A DNA stretch of 64,000 nucleotides. Origin: Paenibacillus sp. 1001270B_150601_E10. Its GTDB lineage: Bacteria > Bacillota > Bacilli > Paenibacillales > Paenibacillaceae. Position numbers and translations under genes: made by a program. The stretch lies in the NCBI RefSeq assembly GCF_015558675.1, contig NZ_JADMOL010000002.1, positions 223,975-287,974 on the forward strand. Direction: 5' to 3'. Below, piece after piece: positions 8,146-15,719 of this stretch (the stretch's first letter is position 1; each line of letters opens with the position of its first letter). Below the pieces are notes generated by a model. The model made no database searches and had not been told where the DNA came from. It was given only the letters and a program-made list of their open reading frames with translations.

Positions 8146-9282
8146 ATGAGTCAGCAGCCAGCAGTAAGCACAAACAGAACGACACCGCCGTTTCGTGCGG
8201 ATCAGGTAGGGAGCTTTCTTCGCCCGCAAGCCTTGAAGGAAGCAAGAGCAAAGCACCAGCAGGGAGAATTAACGAAAGAGGAGCTTCGCAAGATTGAGGA
8301 TCGCGAGATCGCAATCCTTGTGGAGAAGCAGAAGGAGATTGGGCTTCAAGCCGTTACGGATGGCGAGTTCAGACGGACGTGGTGGCATCTTGATTTTATC
8401 GAAGCGATAGAGGGCATTCGTGTATACGAATTTGAGGTGAAAGGCCTTTTTAACGGTGCGATGAAAAAGGCTAAAGGATACACCGTGGCGTCCAAGCTTG
8501 CCTTCCCGAAGGATCATCCGTTCCTTGAAGACTTCAAATATTTGAAGCATGTTGCAGGCGAGCATACAGCGAAATTGACGATTCCAGGTCCTAATATGAT
8601 CTTCCACTCCGGCGTAATCGCGAGTCAGGCCTATTTGGATAGCCCAGCCTATCCTTCGCTTAAGGATGTGGCCAATGACATCGTGAAGGTGTATCAGGAT
8701 GCGATTCAAGCGTTCTATGATGCTGGGTGCCGCTATCTTCAGCTTGATGATACAAGCTGGGGCGCATTGTTCAGCGATGATTTCCGTGACAAGCTTCGTC
8801 AGAATGGCTTTGACCCGGATGAGATGACGAAGACATTTGCAGATATCACGGTAGAGGCGCTGAAGCATAAGCCTAGTGATATGGCGATTACTATCCACAT
8901 CTGCAGAGGAAACTTCAAGTCATCTTGGCTGTACCAAGGCGGTTATGAGCCGATTGCAGAGCAGCTGTTCTCTCGCGTCAATGTCGACGGCTTCTTCTTG
9001 GAATTTGACAGCGACCGTGCAGGAGATTTCAAGCCGCTTCGCCATATTAAGGATCAGCATGTCGTGCTTGGCTTGATCACAACGAAGACTGGCGTGATGG
9101 AAGACAAGGATGCGATTAAGAAGCGGGTGCAAGAAGCTGCTGAGGTCGTAAACATGGACCAGCTGTGCATTAGCCCGCAGTGTGGATTTGCCTCTACAGA
9201 AGAGGGAAATACGATAGCTGAGCAGGATCAATGGAATAAGCTCGGGCTTGTTGTCGAGCTTGCCCATGAGATTTGGGGATAA
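8146..9282 (+). CDS. MetE C-terminal-like cobalamin-independent methyltransferase (YxjG/YxjH type)
   Basis: A 378-residue protein of the cobalamin-independent methionine synthase II-like family, i.e. the MetE catalytic half without the N-terminal folate domain. It opens with FRADQVGSFLRPQALKEAR. The zinc ligands of MetE are all seen: His and Cys in ITIHICRGN, Glu in FFLEFDSDRAGD and Cys in CISPQCGFAS. It should therefore bind zinc and transfer a methyl group to a thiol. The natural donor for this short family is not settled. B. subtilis yxjG and yxjH sit behind S-box riboswitches, and none is found here. The start is ATG 8146 with AGAGGAG upstream. It is a monocistronic gene. Confidence 0.87.
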   Translation: MSQQPAVSTNRTTPPFRADQVGSFLRPQALKEARAKHQQGELTKEELRKIEDREIAILVEKQKEIGLQAVTDGEFRRTWWHLDFIEAIEGIRVYEFEVKGLFNGAMKKAKGYTVASKLAFPKDHPFLEDFKYLKHVAGEHTAKLTIPGPNMIFHSGVIASQAYLDSPAYPSLKDVANDIVKVYQDAIQAFYDAGCRYLQLDDTSWGALFSDDFRDKLRQNGFDPDEMTKTFADITVEALKHKPSDMAITIHICRGNFKSSWLYQGGYEPIAEQLFSRVNVDGFFLEFDSDRAGDFKPLRHIKDQHVVLGLITTKTGVMEDKDAIKKRVQEAAEVVNMDQLCISPQCGFASTEEGNTIAEQDQWNKLGLVVELAHEIWG

Positions 9283-9294
9283 AGGTTAAGGAAT

Positions 9295-9357
9295 AAGCCG
9301 CGTTTCTTATAGAGGCAACGGGGAATCGTTCTCTTTTATAAGAAGCGGCTTTTTTTG
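9295..9357 (+). terminator. Rho-independent terminator, long stem
   Basis: AAGCCGC (9295-9301) pairs with GCGGCTT (9345-9351), extended inside by TTCTTATA with TATAAGAA, then seven T. Confidence 0.88.
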
Positions 9358-9422
9358 ATGAAGAGAACAACTACAGCGCGTTATGCTTCGCTTATTGAAT
9401 AGGTAGTCGTTCAAGTCTTCTA

Positions 9423-9833
9423 TCAAGTTGATTTGCCAGACTGTGCGTTATAATTGCGGACAATCATGCCCGAAGCAGGGAACATGCCGAGCTTCTTATA
9501 ATAGGCCTGCAGGGGTTGATCACACATCAAGTCGATCATATATAGATCTTCCAGTTCCTTGAGCATAGTGCGAACGAGCTCTCCGCCGATCCCCTGATGT
9601 TGATAGGCTGGAAGAACTTCCAGCAGCGGCAAATAAGCAGACAGTACACCGTCGCTAACGGCCGTGATGAATCCGGCGACTTGATTGGTACTATCATCTA
9701 CGGCTAAAACGACTTTGTAGCTCTGCTGCAATAACTGTAGATGAGTCGCGGGGGAAGGAGGATTCGGCCAATCGACAAAGAAGCCTTCCAGCATGTCAGG
9801 TATGATTCCTTCCAGTGATGTTGTGTATCGCAT
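9423..9833 (-). CDS. GNAT family N-acetyltransferase
   Basis: A 136-residue single-domain GNAT acetyltransferase. The acetyl-CoA-binding segment is VLPAYQHQGIGGELVRTMLKEL, preceded by the beta-strand region VAGFITAVSDGV and followed by QAYYKKLGMFPASGMIVRNY, the usual C-terminal F/Y-x2-G-F strand. The start is ATG 9833: AAAAGGAGG lies seven bases upstream, whereas the longer in-frame ATG at 9887 has no such site. The acceptor is unknown. It converges with no terminator of its own and shares no operon. Confidence 0.82.
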   Translation of the reverse strand: MRYTTSLEGIIPDMLEGFFVDWPNPPSPATHLQLLQQSYKVVLAVDDSTNQVAGFITAVSDGVLSAYLPLLEVLPAYQHQGIGGELVRTMLKELEDLYMIDLMCDQPLQAYYKKLGMFPASGMIVRNYNAQSGKST

Positions 9834-9957
9834 AAAGCGCCTCCTTTTCCTGACAATGCTCTCTATTATAGAATAGAAATCAGGCAATTGGTAGATCTAT
9901 CCGGCCCGTGGTTTCATGATTGAAGAACATGAATCGTTGAAAGAGGGGACATAACAG

Positions 9958-10338
9958 GTGGAAGTGACTCATCGTCATGAGGTTGAAGCAGCGCTTAAGT
10001 GTTATATCAAAGCAACGAATACACATGATTTTTCAGAGGTTGAGAAATTACTGCACAAGGATGCGGTATATTGGTTCTCCGACCGGACCTGCAAGTCGCT
10101 TGAAGAGATTCGGGCTTATTTTGAGCATGCTTGGGACGTTGTTCGCGAAGAAGTATACTCCGCTCACGATGTTCAGTGGATGGCGCTGGATGAGCGAGCT
10201 GCCACTTGCATTTACACCTACCGTTATGAGGGGATAGTGAATGGAGCAAAAGTATCAGGCACAGGCCGAGCAACGAATGTATTTGTTCGTCAGGAGGAGG
10301 ACTGGAGGCTGATTCATGAGCATCTAAGCGCTCTCTAA
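9958..10338 (+). CDS. SnoaL/NTF2-like protein
   Basis: A 126-residue cone-shaped alpha+beta barrel protein of the NTF2/SnoaL superfamily. It has the family pattern of an N-terminal helix ending in THDFSEVEKLLHKDAVYWFSD, a central YFEHAWDVVREE helix and the final strand pair TGRATNVFVRQEEDWRLIHEHLS. Such proteins are often dimeric isomerases or binding proteins, and the specific role is unknown. The start is GTG 9958 with AAGAGGGG upstream. It stands alone between a divergent GNAT gene and a converging VOC gene. Confidence 0.75.
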   Translation: MEVTHRHEVEAALKCYIKATNTHDFSEVEKLLHKDAVYWFSDRTCKSLEEIRAYFEHAWDVVREEVYSAHDVQWMALDERAATCIYTYRYEGIVNGAKVSGTGRATNVFVRQEEDWRLIHEHLSAL

Positions 10339-10398
10339 TCAAGCGTAACGTACTGAACTGTTGTATCATGAGGGCATGAAAAAAGGACATCAAAAATA

Positions 10399-10460
10399 AA
10401 AGGATATCCGCATTCTCTTCCTCAGGAAAAAAAGTGCGAGATATCCTTTGTTGTTTTTCT
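10399..10460. terminator. Bidirectional terminator
   Basis: AAAGGATATC (10399-10408) pairs with GATATCCTTT (10440-10449), helped by CGCA with TGCG inside. T-rich flanks on both strands serve the converging genes at 9958 and 10466. Confidence 0.8.
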
Positions 10461-10465
10461 AACCC

Positions 10466-10897
10466 TTATGCTGGACTGCCATCATTCTCTTCATAGTTAA
10501 ATTGCCACTCGATCCCAAACTTATCGGTGATTTGGCCATAGCGTTTGCTCCAGAAAGTTTCCTGCAGCTCCATGCTCACTTTGCCGTCAACTTTCAGCTT
10601 GTGGAACCAATTCTCCAGATTCTTAAGATCATTGGTCACAATGGCCAGACTGACATTGTTGCCTACAACAAAAGGCATGCCTGGGAAGGTGTCGGAGAAC
10701 ATAACATTGCTGCCGCTAATGGTTAGGCGTGCATGCATCACTAGATGTTTTGCTTCCTCTGGAAGCGGATATTCCGGGTTTGGCGGACCATCGCCAAAGG
10801 ACATGATTTGCGGCTGCTCCGTGCCGAATACATCAGCATAGAATTCGACAGCCTCCCGACAGTTTCCATTAAAATTCAAATACACATTAACAGCCAT
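10466..10897 (-). CDS. VOC family protein, PhnB/glyoxalase-like
   Basis: A 143-residue vicinal-oxygen-chelate protein of the PhnB-like subgroup. It opens VNVYLNFNGNCREAVEFYADVF and has MSFGDGPPNP, HARLTISGSNVMFSDTFPG and, near the end, ETFWSKRYGQITDKFGIEWQFN, all typical of PhnB-type proteins (usual length about 140). Known relatives are fosfomycin/bleomycin-resistance and glyoxalase-fold proteins, and most PhnB-like members have no assigned substrate. GGAAGGAGAA precedes ATG 10897. Confidence 0.85.
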   Translation of the reverse strand: MAVNVYLNFNGNCREAVEFYADVFGTEQPQIMSFGDGPPNPEYPLPEEAKHLVMHARLTISGSNVMFSDTFPGMPFVVGNNVSLAIVTNDLKNLENWFHKLKVDGKVSMELQETFWSKRYGQITDKFGIEWQFNYEENDGSPA

Positions 10898-11068
10898 TTC
10901 TTGTTCTCCTTCCGTATAAGGAAAATGGGTAGTACCGCGTGCATGCCAATCGAGCCATGCTGGACAAGCATGGTCGCTTTTTCATCATAAGCGATCGTCA
11001 GCCCCTATTCAAGTATGTGCTTACTCGCATTCATTCAAACCTTTTCATGAAGCGAATGAGATTAAAGT

Positions 11069-11097
11069 TTGACAGTATTTCATCCGTCATCTATTAT
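11069..11097 (+). promoter_or_regulatory. Sigma-A promoter of the zagA-like gene
   Basis: TTGACA (11069-11074), a 17-bp spacer and TATTAT (11092-11097). The expected start of transcription falls inside the Zur box that follows. Confidence 0.8.
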
Positions 11098-11099
11098 TA

Positions 11100-11118
11100 A
11101 ATCGTAATAATTACGATT
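11100..11118 (+). promoter_or_regulatory. Zur box
   Basis: A perfect 9-1-9 palindrome, AATCGTAAT-A-ATTACGATT, matching the Bacillus Zur operator core TCGTAATNATTACGA. It sits directly after the -10 element and ends at the ribosome site, so bound Zur-Zn would block initiation. Confidence 0.9.
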
Positions 11119-11131
11119 AAGGAGTGGTGAA

Positions 11132-12328
11132 ATGTCATCAAAAGTAATTCCCGTAACGGTGCTGAGCGGATATTTGGGATCTGGAAAGACTACAATCTTG
11201 AACCACGTTCTTCATAATCGAAAAGGGCTGCGCGTAGCCGTGATTGTGAACGATCTGAGCGAAGTGAATATCGATGCATCCATGATTAAGGACGGAGGAG
11301 GGCTTTCACGTACGGAGGAGACATTGGTCGAAATGTCGAACGGCTGCATCTGCTGCACTCTTAGAGATGACCTCCTGCGTGAAGTCGAGCGCCTTGCGAA
11401 GGAGGACCGTTTTGACTATATATTGATTGAATCCACAGGGGTTGGAGAGCCGGTTCCAGTAGCGCAGACCTTTACGTATATCGATGAAGAGCAGGGGATT
11501 GACCTCACTCAATATTGCCGATTGGATTGTATGGTGACGGTAGTCGACGCATATCGGTTCTGGCATGACTATACGAGCGGTGAATCGCTGCTAGAGCGAA
11601 GCCTTGCTGTTAGTGAAGAAGATACTCGTGATGTTGTCGATCTGCTTATTGATCAAATTGAATTCTGCGATGTGCTTGTGCTGAACAAATGTGATATGGT
11701 CGGTGAAGAGGAGCTTCAGGAGCTGGAAGGATTGCTTCGCAAGCTGCAGCCAAGAGCGCGCTTTATTCGTACCCGTCATGGCCAGATAGATCCAGCCGAT
11801 ATCCTTCATACAGGCAGATTCAATTTCGAAGAAGCCAGCACTTCCGCAGGGTGGATCAGAGAGCTGGAGATGCCTGAGCATCCACCGGAGACGGAAGAAT
11901 ACGGGATTTCCTCCTTTGTCTATGAACGAGCACATCCATTCCATCCGGAACGCCTTATGCAATGGATGGAGAATTGGCCAGTTGAGATTGTACGTGCCAA
12001 GGGAACGGTATGGCTTGCGACTCGCCCCGAGTATGCCCAGAGCATGAGCCAAGCAGGCCCGTCGGTTCAGTTCGGCCCATCCGGCTATTGGATCACTGCC
12101 TTGCCTGAAGAGGAGCGGAAAGCGGTGCTAAGGGACGAGCCGGAGGTGAGCAGGCATTGGCATCCCGATTATGGAGACCGCATAAACAAGATCGTGTTTA
12201 TCGGGATTGATATGAAGCGGGAGGAGCTGATCTCCTCGCTCGACACTTGTCTCTTAACAGCAGATGAGCTGCTGCAGGATTGGCGTACATTTCTAGATGA
12301 GTTTCCAAACATACCCGAAGAGGTATGA
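11132..12328 (+). CDS. zagA: Zur-regulated COG0523 GTPase, zinc metallochaperone (ZagA/YciC-like)
   Basis: A 398-residue CobW/COG0523 GTPase. It has the Walker A segment GYLGSGKTTILNHVL (about residues 11-25), the metal-binding CxCC of this family in NGCICCTLRDDLL (about 70-82), ESTGVGEPVPVA, and the guanine-specificity LNKCDMV. A CobW C-terminal domain follows (about 265-385) with a His-rich RHWHPDYGD. The length equals B. subtilis ZagA (YciC), a Zur-repressed GTPase that delivers Zn to folate synthesis enzymes under zinc starvation. The Zur box just upstream supports the same role here. AAGGAG at 11119-11124 serves ATG 11132. It is monocistronic with its own terminator. Confidence 0.92.
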   Translation: MSSKVIPVTVLSGYLGSGKTTILNHVLHNRKGLRVAVIVNDLSEVNIDASMIKDGGGLSRTEETLVEMSNGCICCTLRDDLLREVERLAKEDRFDYILIESTGVGEPVPVAQTFTYIDEEQGIDLTQYCRLDCMVTVVDAYRFWHDYTSGESLLERSLAVSEEDTRDVVDLLIDQIEFCDVLVLNKCDMVGEEELQELEGLLRKLQPRARFIRTRHGQIDPADILHTGRFNFEEASTSAGWIRELEMPEHPPETEEYGISSFVYERAHPFHPERLMQWMENWPVEIVRAKGTVWLATRPEYAQSMSQAGPSVQFGPSGYWITALPEEERKAVLRDEPEVSRHWHPDYGDRINKIVFIGIDMKREELISSLDTCLLTADELLQDWRTFLDEFPNIPEEV

Positions 12329-12332
12329 GAAG

Positions 12333-12373
12333 AAGCATCGCAGCTTGATAGCAAGCGGAGCGATGCTTTTTTG
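12333..12373 (+). terminator. Rho-independent terminator
   Basis: AAGCATCGC (12333-12341) pairs with GCGATGCTT (12360-12368), followed by TTTT. Confidence 0.87.
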
Positions 12374-12495
12374 CGTTGCAGCTTTTTTTAGAACATGACT
12401 GATGAGCGTTCTTCGTCTAAAAATCTACATCCTTGCTTGTAAAGAAAATGCCGATAATGGCAGAAGTTAAACGCGGCAGTATTCTCCATAGTCAA

Positions 12496-13110
12496 TTATG
12501 ATGAAGGGATATGGGCGGAGCAGTATGGATACTCCATGAGGCTGGCGGCTTCTTTCCTTCTGTCGTCACCATGAAGCTTGCTGATTACGTATAAGGAAAG
12601 ATCGATTCCTGCAGATACGCCTGCAGACATGAGCAAATGACCATTATCGACGAATCGTACGTTTTCGACCAGCATACAGGATTCAGGGACCATTCCCATT
12701 AAATCAGGGATGACATGGTGGTGCGTTGTGACCAAGCAATTGTCTAACAGCTGTGCTGCAGCGAGGAGCAGAGCACCTGAGCAGATGGATAGAACATACT
12801 CTGCCTGGGCTGCGGCTTGTTGAATCCATGGGATAAGAGCCTCATGCTGTAGCAGGCTGCGGACACCCCATCCGCCTGGAACGATCAGAATATGAGGCGG
12901 GGGACAGGTATGAATGGAATAATCGGGAAGAACGTTAAGTCCCCCTAATGAATGTACAGGCTCCTCCCTCTCTGCAACGGTATAAACGTGAAAGTCTCTG
13001 CCCCTATTGCTCCCTACGATAAAGGCTTCGTAAGGGCCTGTGAAGTCAAGAATTTCAACCTGGTCATAGATTAAAATGGCTACTTTTCTAGCTGCATGAA
13101 CCTCATTCAT
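12496..13110 (-). CDS. DJ-1/PfpI family protein
   Basis: A 204-residue class I glutamine amidotransferase-like protein of the DJ-1/PfpI superfamily. It starts KVAILIYDQVEILDFTGPYEAF. The nucleophile elbow with Cys is LSICSGALLLAAAQLLD, and VPGGWGVRSLL supplies the loop before it. This is the same fold as the sensor domain of GATase-1/AraC regulators, but no DNA-binding domain is present. The substrate is unknown; isonitrile hydratase, protease, deglycase and chaperone activities occur in the family. The start is ATG 13110, with AGAGGAG nine bases upstream. Confidence 0.85.
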   Translation of the reverse strand: MNEVHAARKVAILIYDQVEILDFTGPYEAFIVGSNRGRDFHVYTVAEREEPVHSLGGLNVLPDYSIHTCPPPHILIVPGGWGVRSLLQHEALIPWIQQAAAQAEYVLSICSGALLLAAAQLLDNCLVTTHHHVIPDLMGMVPESCMLVENVRFVDNGHLLMSAGVSAGIDLSLYVISKLHGDDRRKEAASLMEYPYCSAHIPSS

Positions 13111-13354
13111 ACAGATCCGCTCCTCTATTAGAAAATTAAAAAGCACTTGATCGTAAGACCAAATACTTTGCCCAGACGTACGGCAGATGTAGCATGTGCT
13201 TCCTCGTGGTTATCCACGTTCACGCCAGTCACACACATAATGAGTTTCCATATTTTAGATATACCTCATCATGGCTGTCCTTACAAGTAAAGATTGAATC
13301 GATATAGTTGCAATAGAATAGGGGAGTTAGGATCTAATGGGGATAGGGCAGGGA

Positions 13355-13385
13355 TTAGAGATAAGGCAAGGAAGGCTCCTTGCCT
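13355..13385 (-). terminator. Probable terminator of the XRE regulator gene
   Basis: AGGCAAGGA (13364-13372) pairs with TCCTTGCCT (13377-13385). On the minus strand a T-rich TTATCTCT follows, so termination would be moderate. Confidence 0.5.
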
Positions 13386-13408
13386 GTAGAATGTCTAAGC
13401 GGAGGCGG

Positions 13409-13735
13409 TTACTTGGGCTTCGAACGATACAATAGAGAGGTAACAAGCGTCTTTAAGGCTTCACGTTCTTCTATGTTCAGCTGATAGAACACTTTCAGGA
13501 TAAGTCTCTCCTCGTCCGTCAGTGGGAAAGAATTATTTTGCGCTTCATATAGTAATTCAGTCATGGATATCTCTAAAGCTTGGCAAATCTTCTCAAGCGT
13601 ATCAAGCTGCGGAGAACGGTTATTGTTTTCAATCTCACTGATCGTCGATTGTGTTACTCCAGACTGCTTGGACAGCTGGGTCGTAGTTAGTTTTTTTTCT
13701 CGCCGAAATTTCCGTAGGCGATCTCCAATCTGCAT
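13409..13735 (-). CDS. XRE family transcriptional regulator
   Basis: A 108-residue Cro/CI-type regulator. The helix-turn-helix is in the N-terminal half, RLRKFRREKKLTTTQLSKQS then GVTQSTISEIENNNRSPQ and LDTLEKICQALEISM. The C-terminal 40 residues are helical and could dimerise, as in SinR-like proteins. The start is ATG 13735, because GGAGG lies eight bases upstream; a longer in-frame ATG at 13780 lacks one. The target genes are unknown. The gene is followed by a long AT-rich intergenic region on its promoter side. Confidence 0.85.
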   Translation of the reverse strand: MQIGDRLRKFRREKKLTTTQLSKQSGVTQSTISEIENNNRSPQLDTLEKICQALEISMTELLYEAQNNSFPLTDEERLILKVFYQLNIEEREALKTLVTSLLYRSKPK

Positions 13736-14419
13736 TCTGTCTGCCTCCAAATCCGTCTTATTGCCTAAATCCCAATACAATCCTCTGTAGGTATAAGATT
13801 AAAAAAAATTTATTTGTGTAATATTTGGGATTTAATTATTTATACCCCGAAAGTCAAGAAGTGATGTGACTAAATGCTTTATTATCTTTTAAAAGATTGA
13901 ATATTTACAAAATATCTCTATTAAGATAATATGTAAGTTGCACGACGAATGATCTATCTTTTTGTCGGGCTCTGCTACTTCTTGACTAGAGGTATTGGCA
14001 GGTACCGTTTTTTTAAGTGTTGCTTCGATTCAATAGGTTGGATGGTGCGAATTACTCCTTAGAGTGTGACAATTTGGATCACTCTCTTGTTAATTCATGC
14101 GCAAGATCCATAGCATGTAGAGCATTTGACCTTCGTGAATATCCTTCCTAAATATAAAGAAAGCGTCGGCCGGCATGTGTACGTCGCAGATCCCCAGCTC
14201 ATATACGTTCATATACACACAAATACGCAGTACTGGTTTTAAGCATGTTGAACCCGTCTTGATGAAGTAAGCTGATCCTATTGTCTTGTATAAAACGTGA
14301 ACGCCAGGATCATTCGGACACGAACGAGCAATGGACAAGTGTCGTTACGTTACAATCGCACAAGACCGTCAACCATGCACCAACACATCATGAATAAGGT
14401 CATTGGACGAGGTGATATC
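13736..14419. other. Gene-free AT-rich stretch upstream of the CpaF-like gene
   Basis: No convincing gene. It must hold the divergent promoters for the XRE regulator and the CpaF-like gene, but I found no clean -35/-10 pair. A weak hairpin, AGAGTGTGA with TCACTCT, is at about 14062-14085. An 82-codon minus-strand frame at 14090-14338 has no ribosome site and no family resemblance. Confidence 0.5.
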
Positions 14420-15691
14420 GTGACAGAGGAACAAATGTTGAAGCACTTGCTTAATCGTGTGAGACATGAACTGCAAATGGTCAAGCAGCAGCTATCCGAT
14501 GAGCAGCTTAGGGACCGGATAGAAGCGGTTGTTGCACAATATTCGCGAGAAGCATATCTCACACCGACACAGATGCAAAGCTATGCTCAACAGATCTATG
14601 AGAATTATCGTGGGCTTGATATCCTCCAGCCGTTAATGGAGGACGATTCCATAACTGAAATTATGATTAATCATTATGATGAAATCTTTATCGAGCGCGA
14701 TGGTCATGTGCATCCTTACGAGCATCGGTTTGAGAGCCCGGAGAAGCTCGTGCAGTTTGTTCACAAAATGGTGAAGCAGATATATCCTGATCTTAATGAA
14801 GCACCTCCAATCGTTGATATTCGTCTTGAGAATGGGTCTCATGTGAATATTGTTATGCCGCCGGTTGCGCTTAATGGCCCAACAATGACGATCCGTAAAG
14901 TCACTCATCAACCAGTCATCCTCGAAATGCTGGTGGAAAAGGGAACATTAACCTCGGAAGCTGCACACATGCTGAAAATACTCGTTCAGTCGAAGTATAA
15001 TATCTTCATTTGTGGTGGAACAAGGTCAGGAAAGACAACACTGTTAAATGCATTAGCGAATTGCATCCCAAATGATGAAAGAATCATTACCATTGAGGAT
15101 GTTGCAGAGCTTCAAATCGGCCATATTTCGAATCTGGTGCAGATGGAAGCATGGCAGATGGATTCTAAAGGCAAGAAACGAGATTCCATCAGAGAATTGA
15201 TTCATCGATCGCTTCGCATGAGGCCGAATCGGATCGTCGTCGGCGATATTCGCGGGGCAGAAGCGGCCGAATTATTGCAGGCCATGAATGTTGGATTTGA
15301 CGGCTCCCTTTCAACGGGGAATGCCACTTCCTCGGAGGATATGCTTTCCCGCTTGGAGAGCATGGTGCTTAGCGGCACTTATTTGCCTGTTGAAGTCGTT
15401 CGAAAACAAATCAGTTCTGCTATCGATATCATCATTCATCTGACCCAGCATCAGGATGCTCGAAGAATCATGGAGATCTCGGAAGTGCTTGGCGTTCGCA
15501 ACGGTCAAATTCAACTGAATCCGCTGTATCAATGGGTCGAACAAGAAACAGGCAATGCTCCTGCGGATGGGATTCTCCAGAGAACGACAGAACCATTTGT
15601 CCATACAGCAAAGCTTTGTTTGGCTGGATATCGCGAAGAGGAGCTCGAAAGCGAATTCCAGCATACGGCGCCCGCAAGGTACGAGATGTAA
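14420..15691 (+). CDS. CpaF/TadA-like type II/IV secretion ATPase
   Basis: A 423-residue ATPase of the CpaF (Tad/Flp pilus motor) family. The parts in order are an N-terminal helical domain, LQPLMEDDSITEIMINHYD (about 69-87), the Walker A GGTRSGKTT (199-207), ITIEDVAELQI, and RIVVGDIRGAEAAELLQAMN. Two deviations stand out: the Walker B region reads GDIRGAEA where relatives have GEVRGAEA, and the His box, usually TIHANS, reads STGNATSS (about 298-305), without the histidine. Whether it still works as a motor is uncertain. The start is GTG 14420, preceded by GAGGTGAT at 14409-14416; an upstream in-frame GTG at 14297 lacks a site. No TadB, TadC or pilin gene is nearby. Confidence 0.82.
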   Translation: MTEEQMLKHLLNRVRHELQMVKQQLSDEQLRDRIEAVVAQYSREAYLTPTQMQSYAQQIYENYRGLDILQPLMEDDSITEIMINHYDEIFIERDGHVHPYEHRFESPEKLVQFVHKMVKQIYPDLNEAPPIVDIRLENGSHVNIVMPPVALNGPTMTIRKVTHQPVILEMLVEKGTLTSEAAHMLKILVQSKYNIFICGGTRSGKTTLLNALANCIPNDERIITIEDVAELQIGHISNLVQMEAWQMDSKGKKRDSIRELIHRSLRMRPNRIVVGDIRGAEAAELLQAMNVGFDGSLSTGNATSSEDMLSRLESMVLSGTYLPVEVVRKQISSAIDIIIHLTQHQDARRIMEISEVLGVRNGQIQLNPLYQWVEQETGNAPADGILQRTTEPFVHTAKLCLAGYREEELESEFQHTAPARYEM

Positions 15692-15719
15692 GCAAGATGA
15701 CATCGGAGGAGGGAGAAGG

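Noticed and set aside
14090-14338. 82-codon minus-strand frame before the CpaF-like gene
   Set aside because: No ribosome site, odd composition, no recognisable family.
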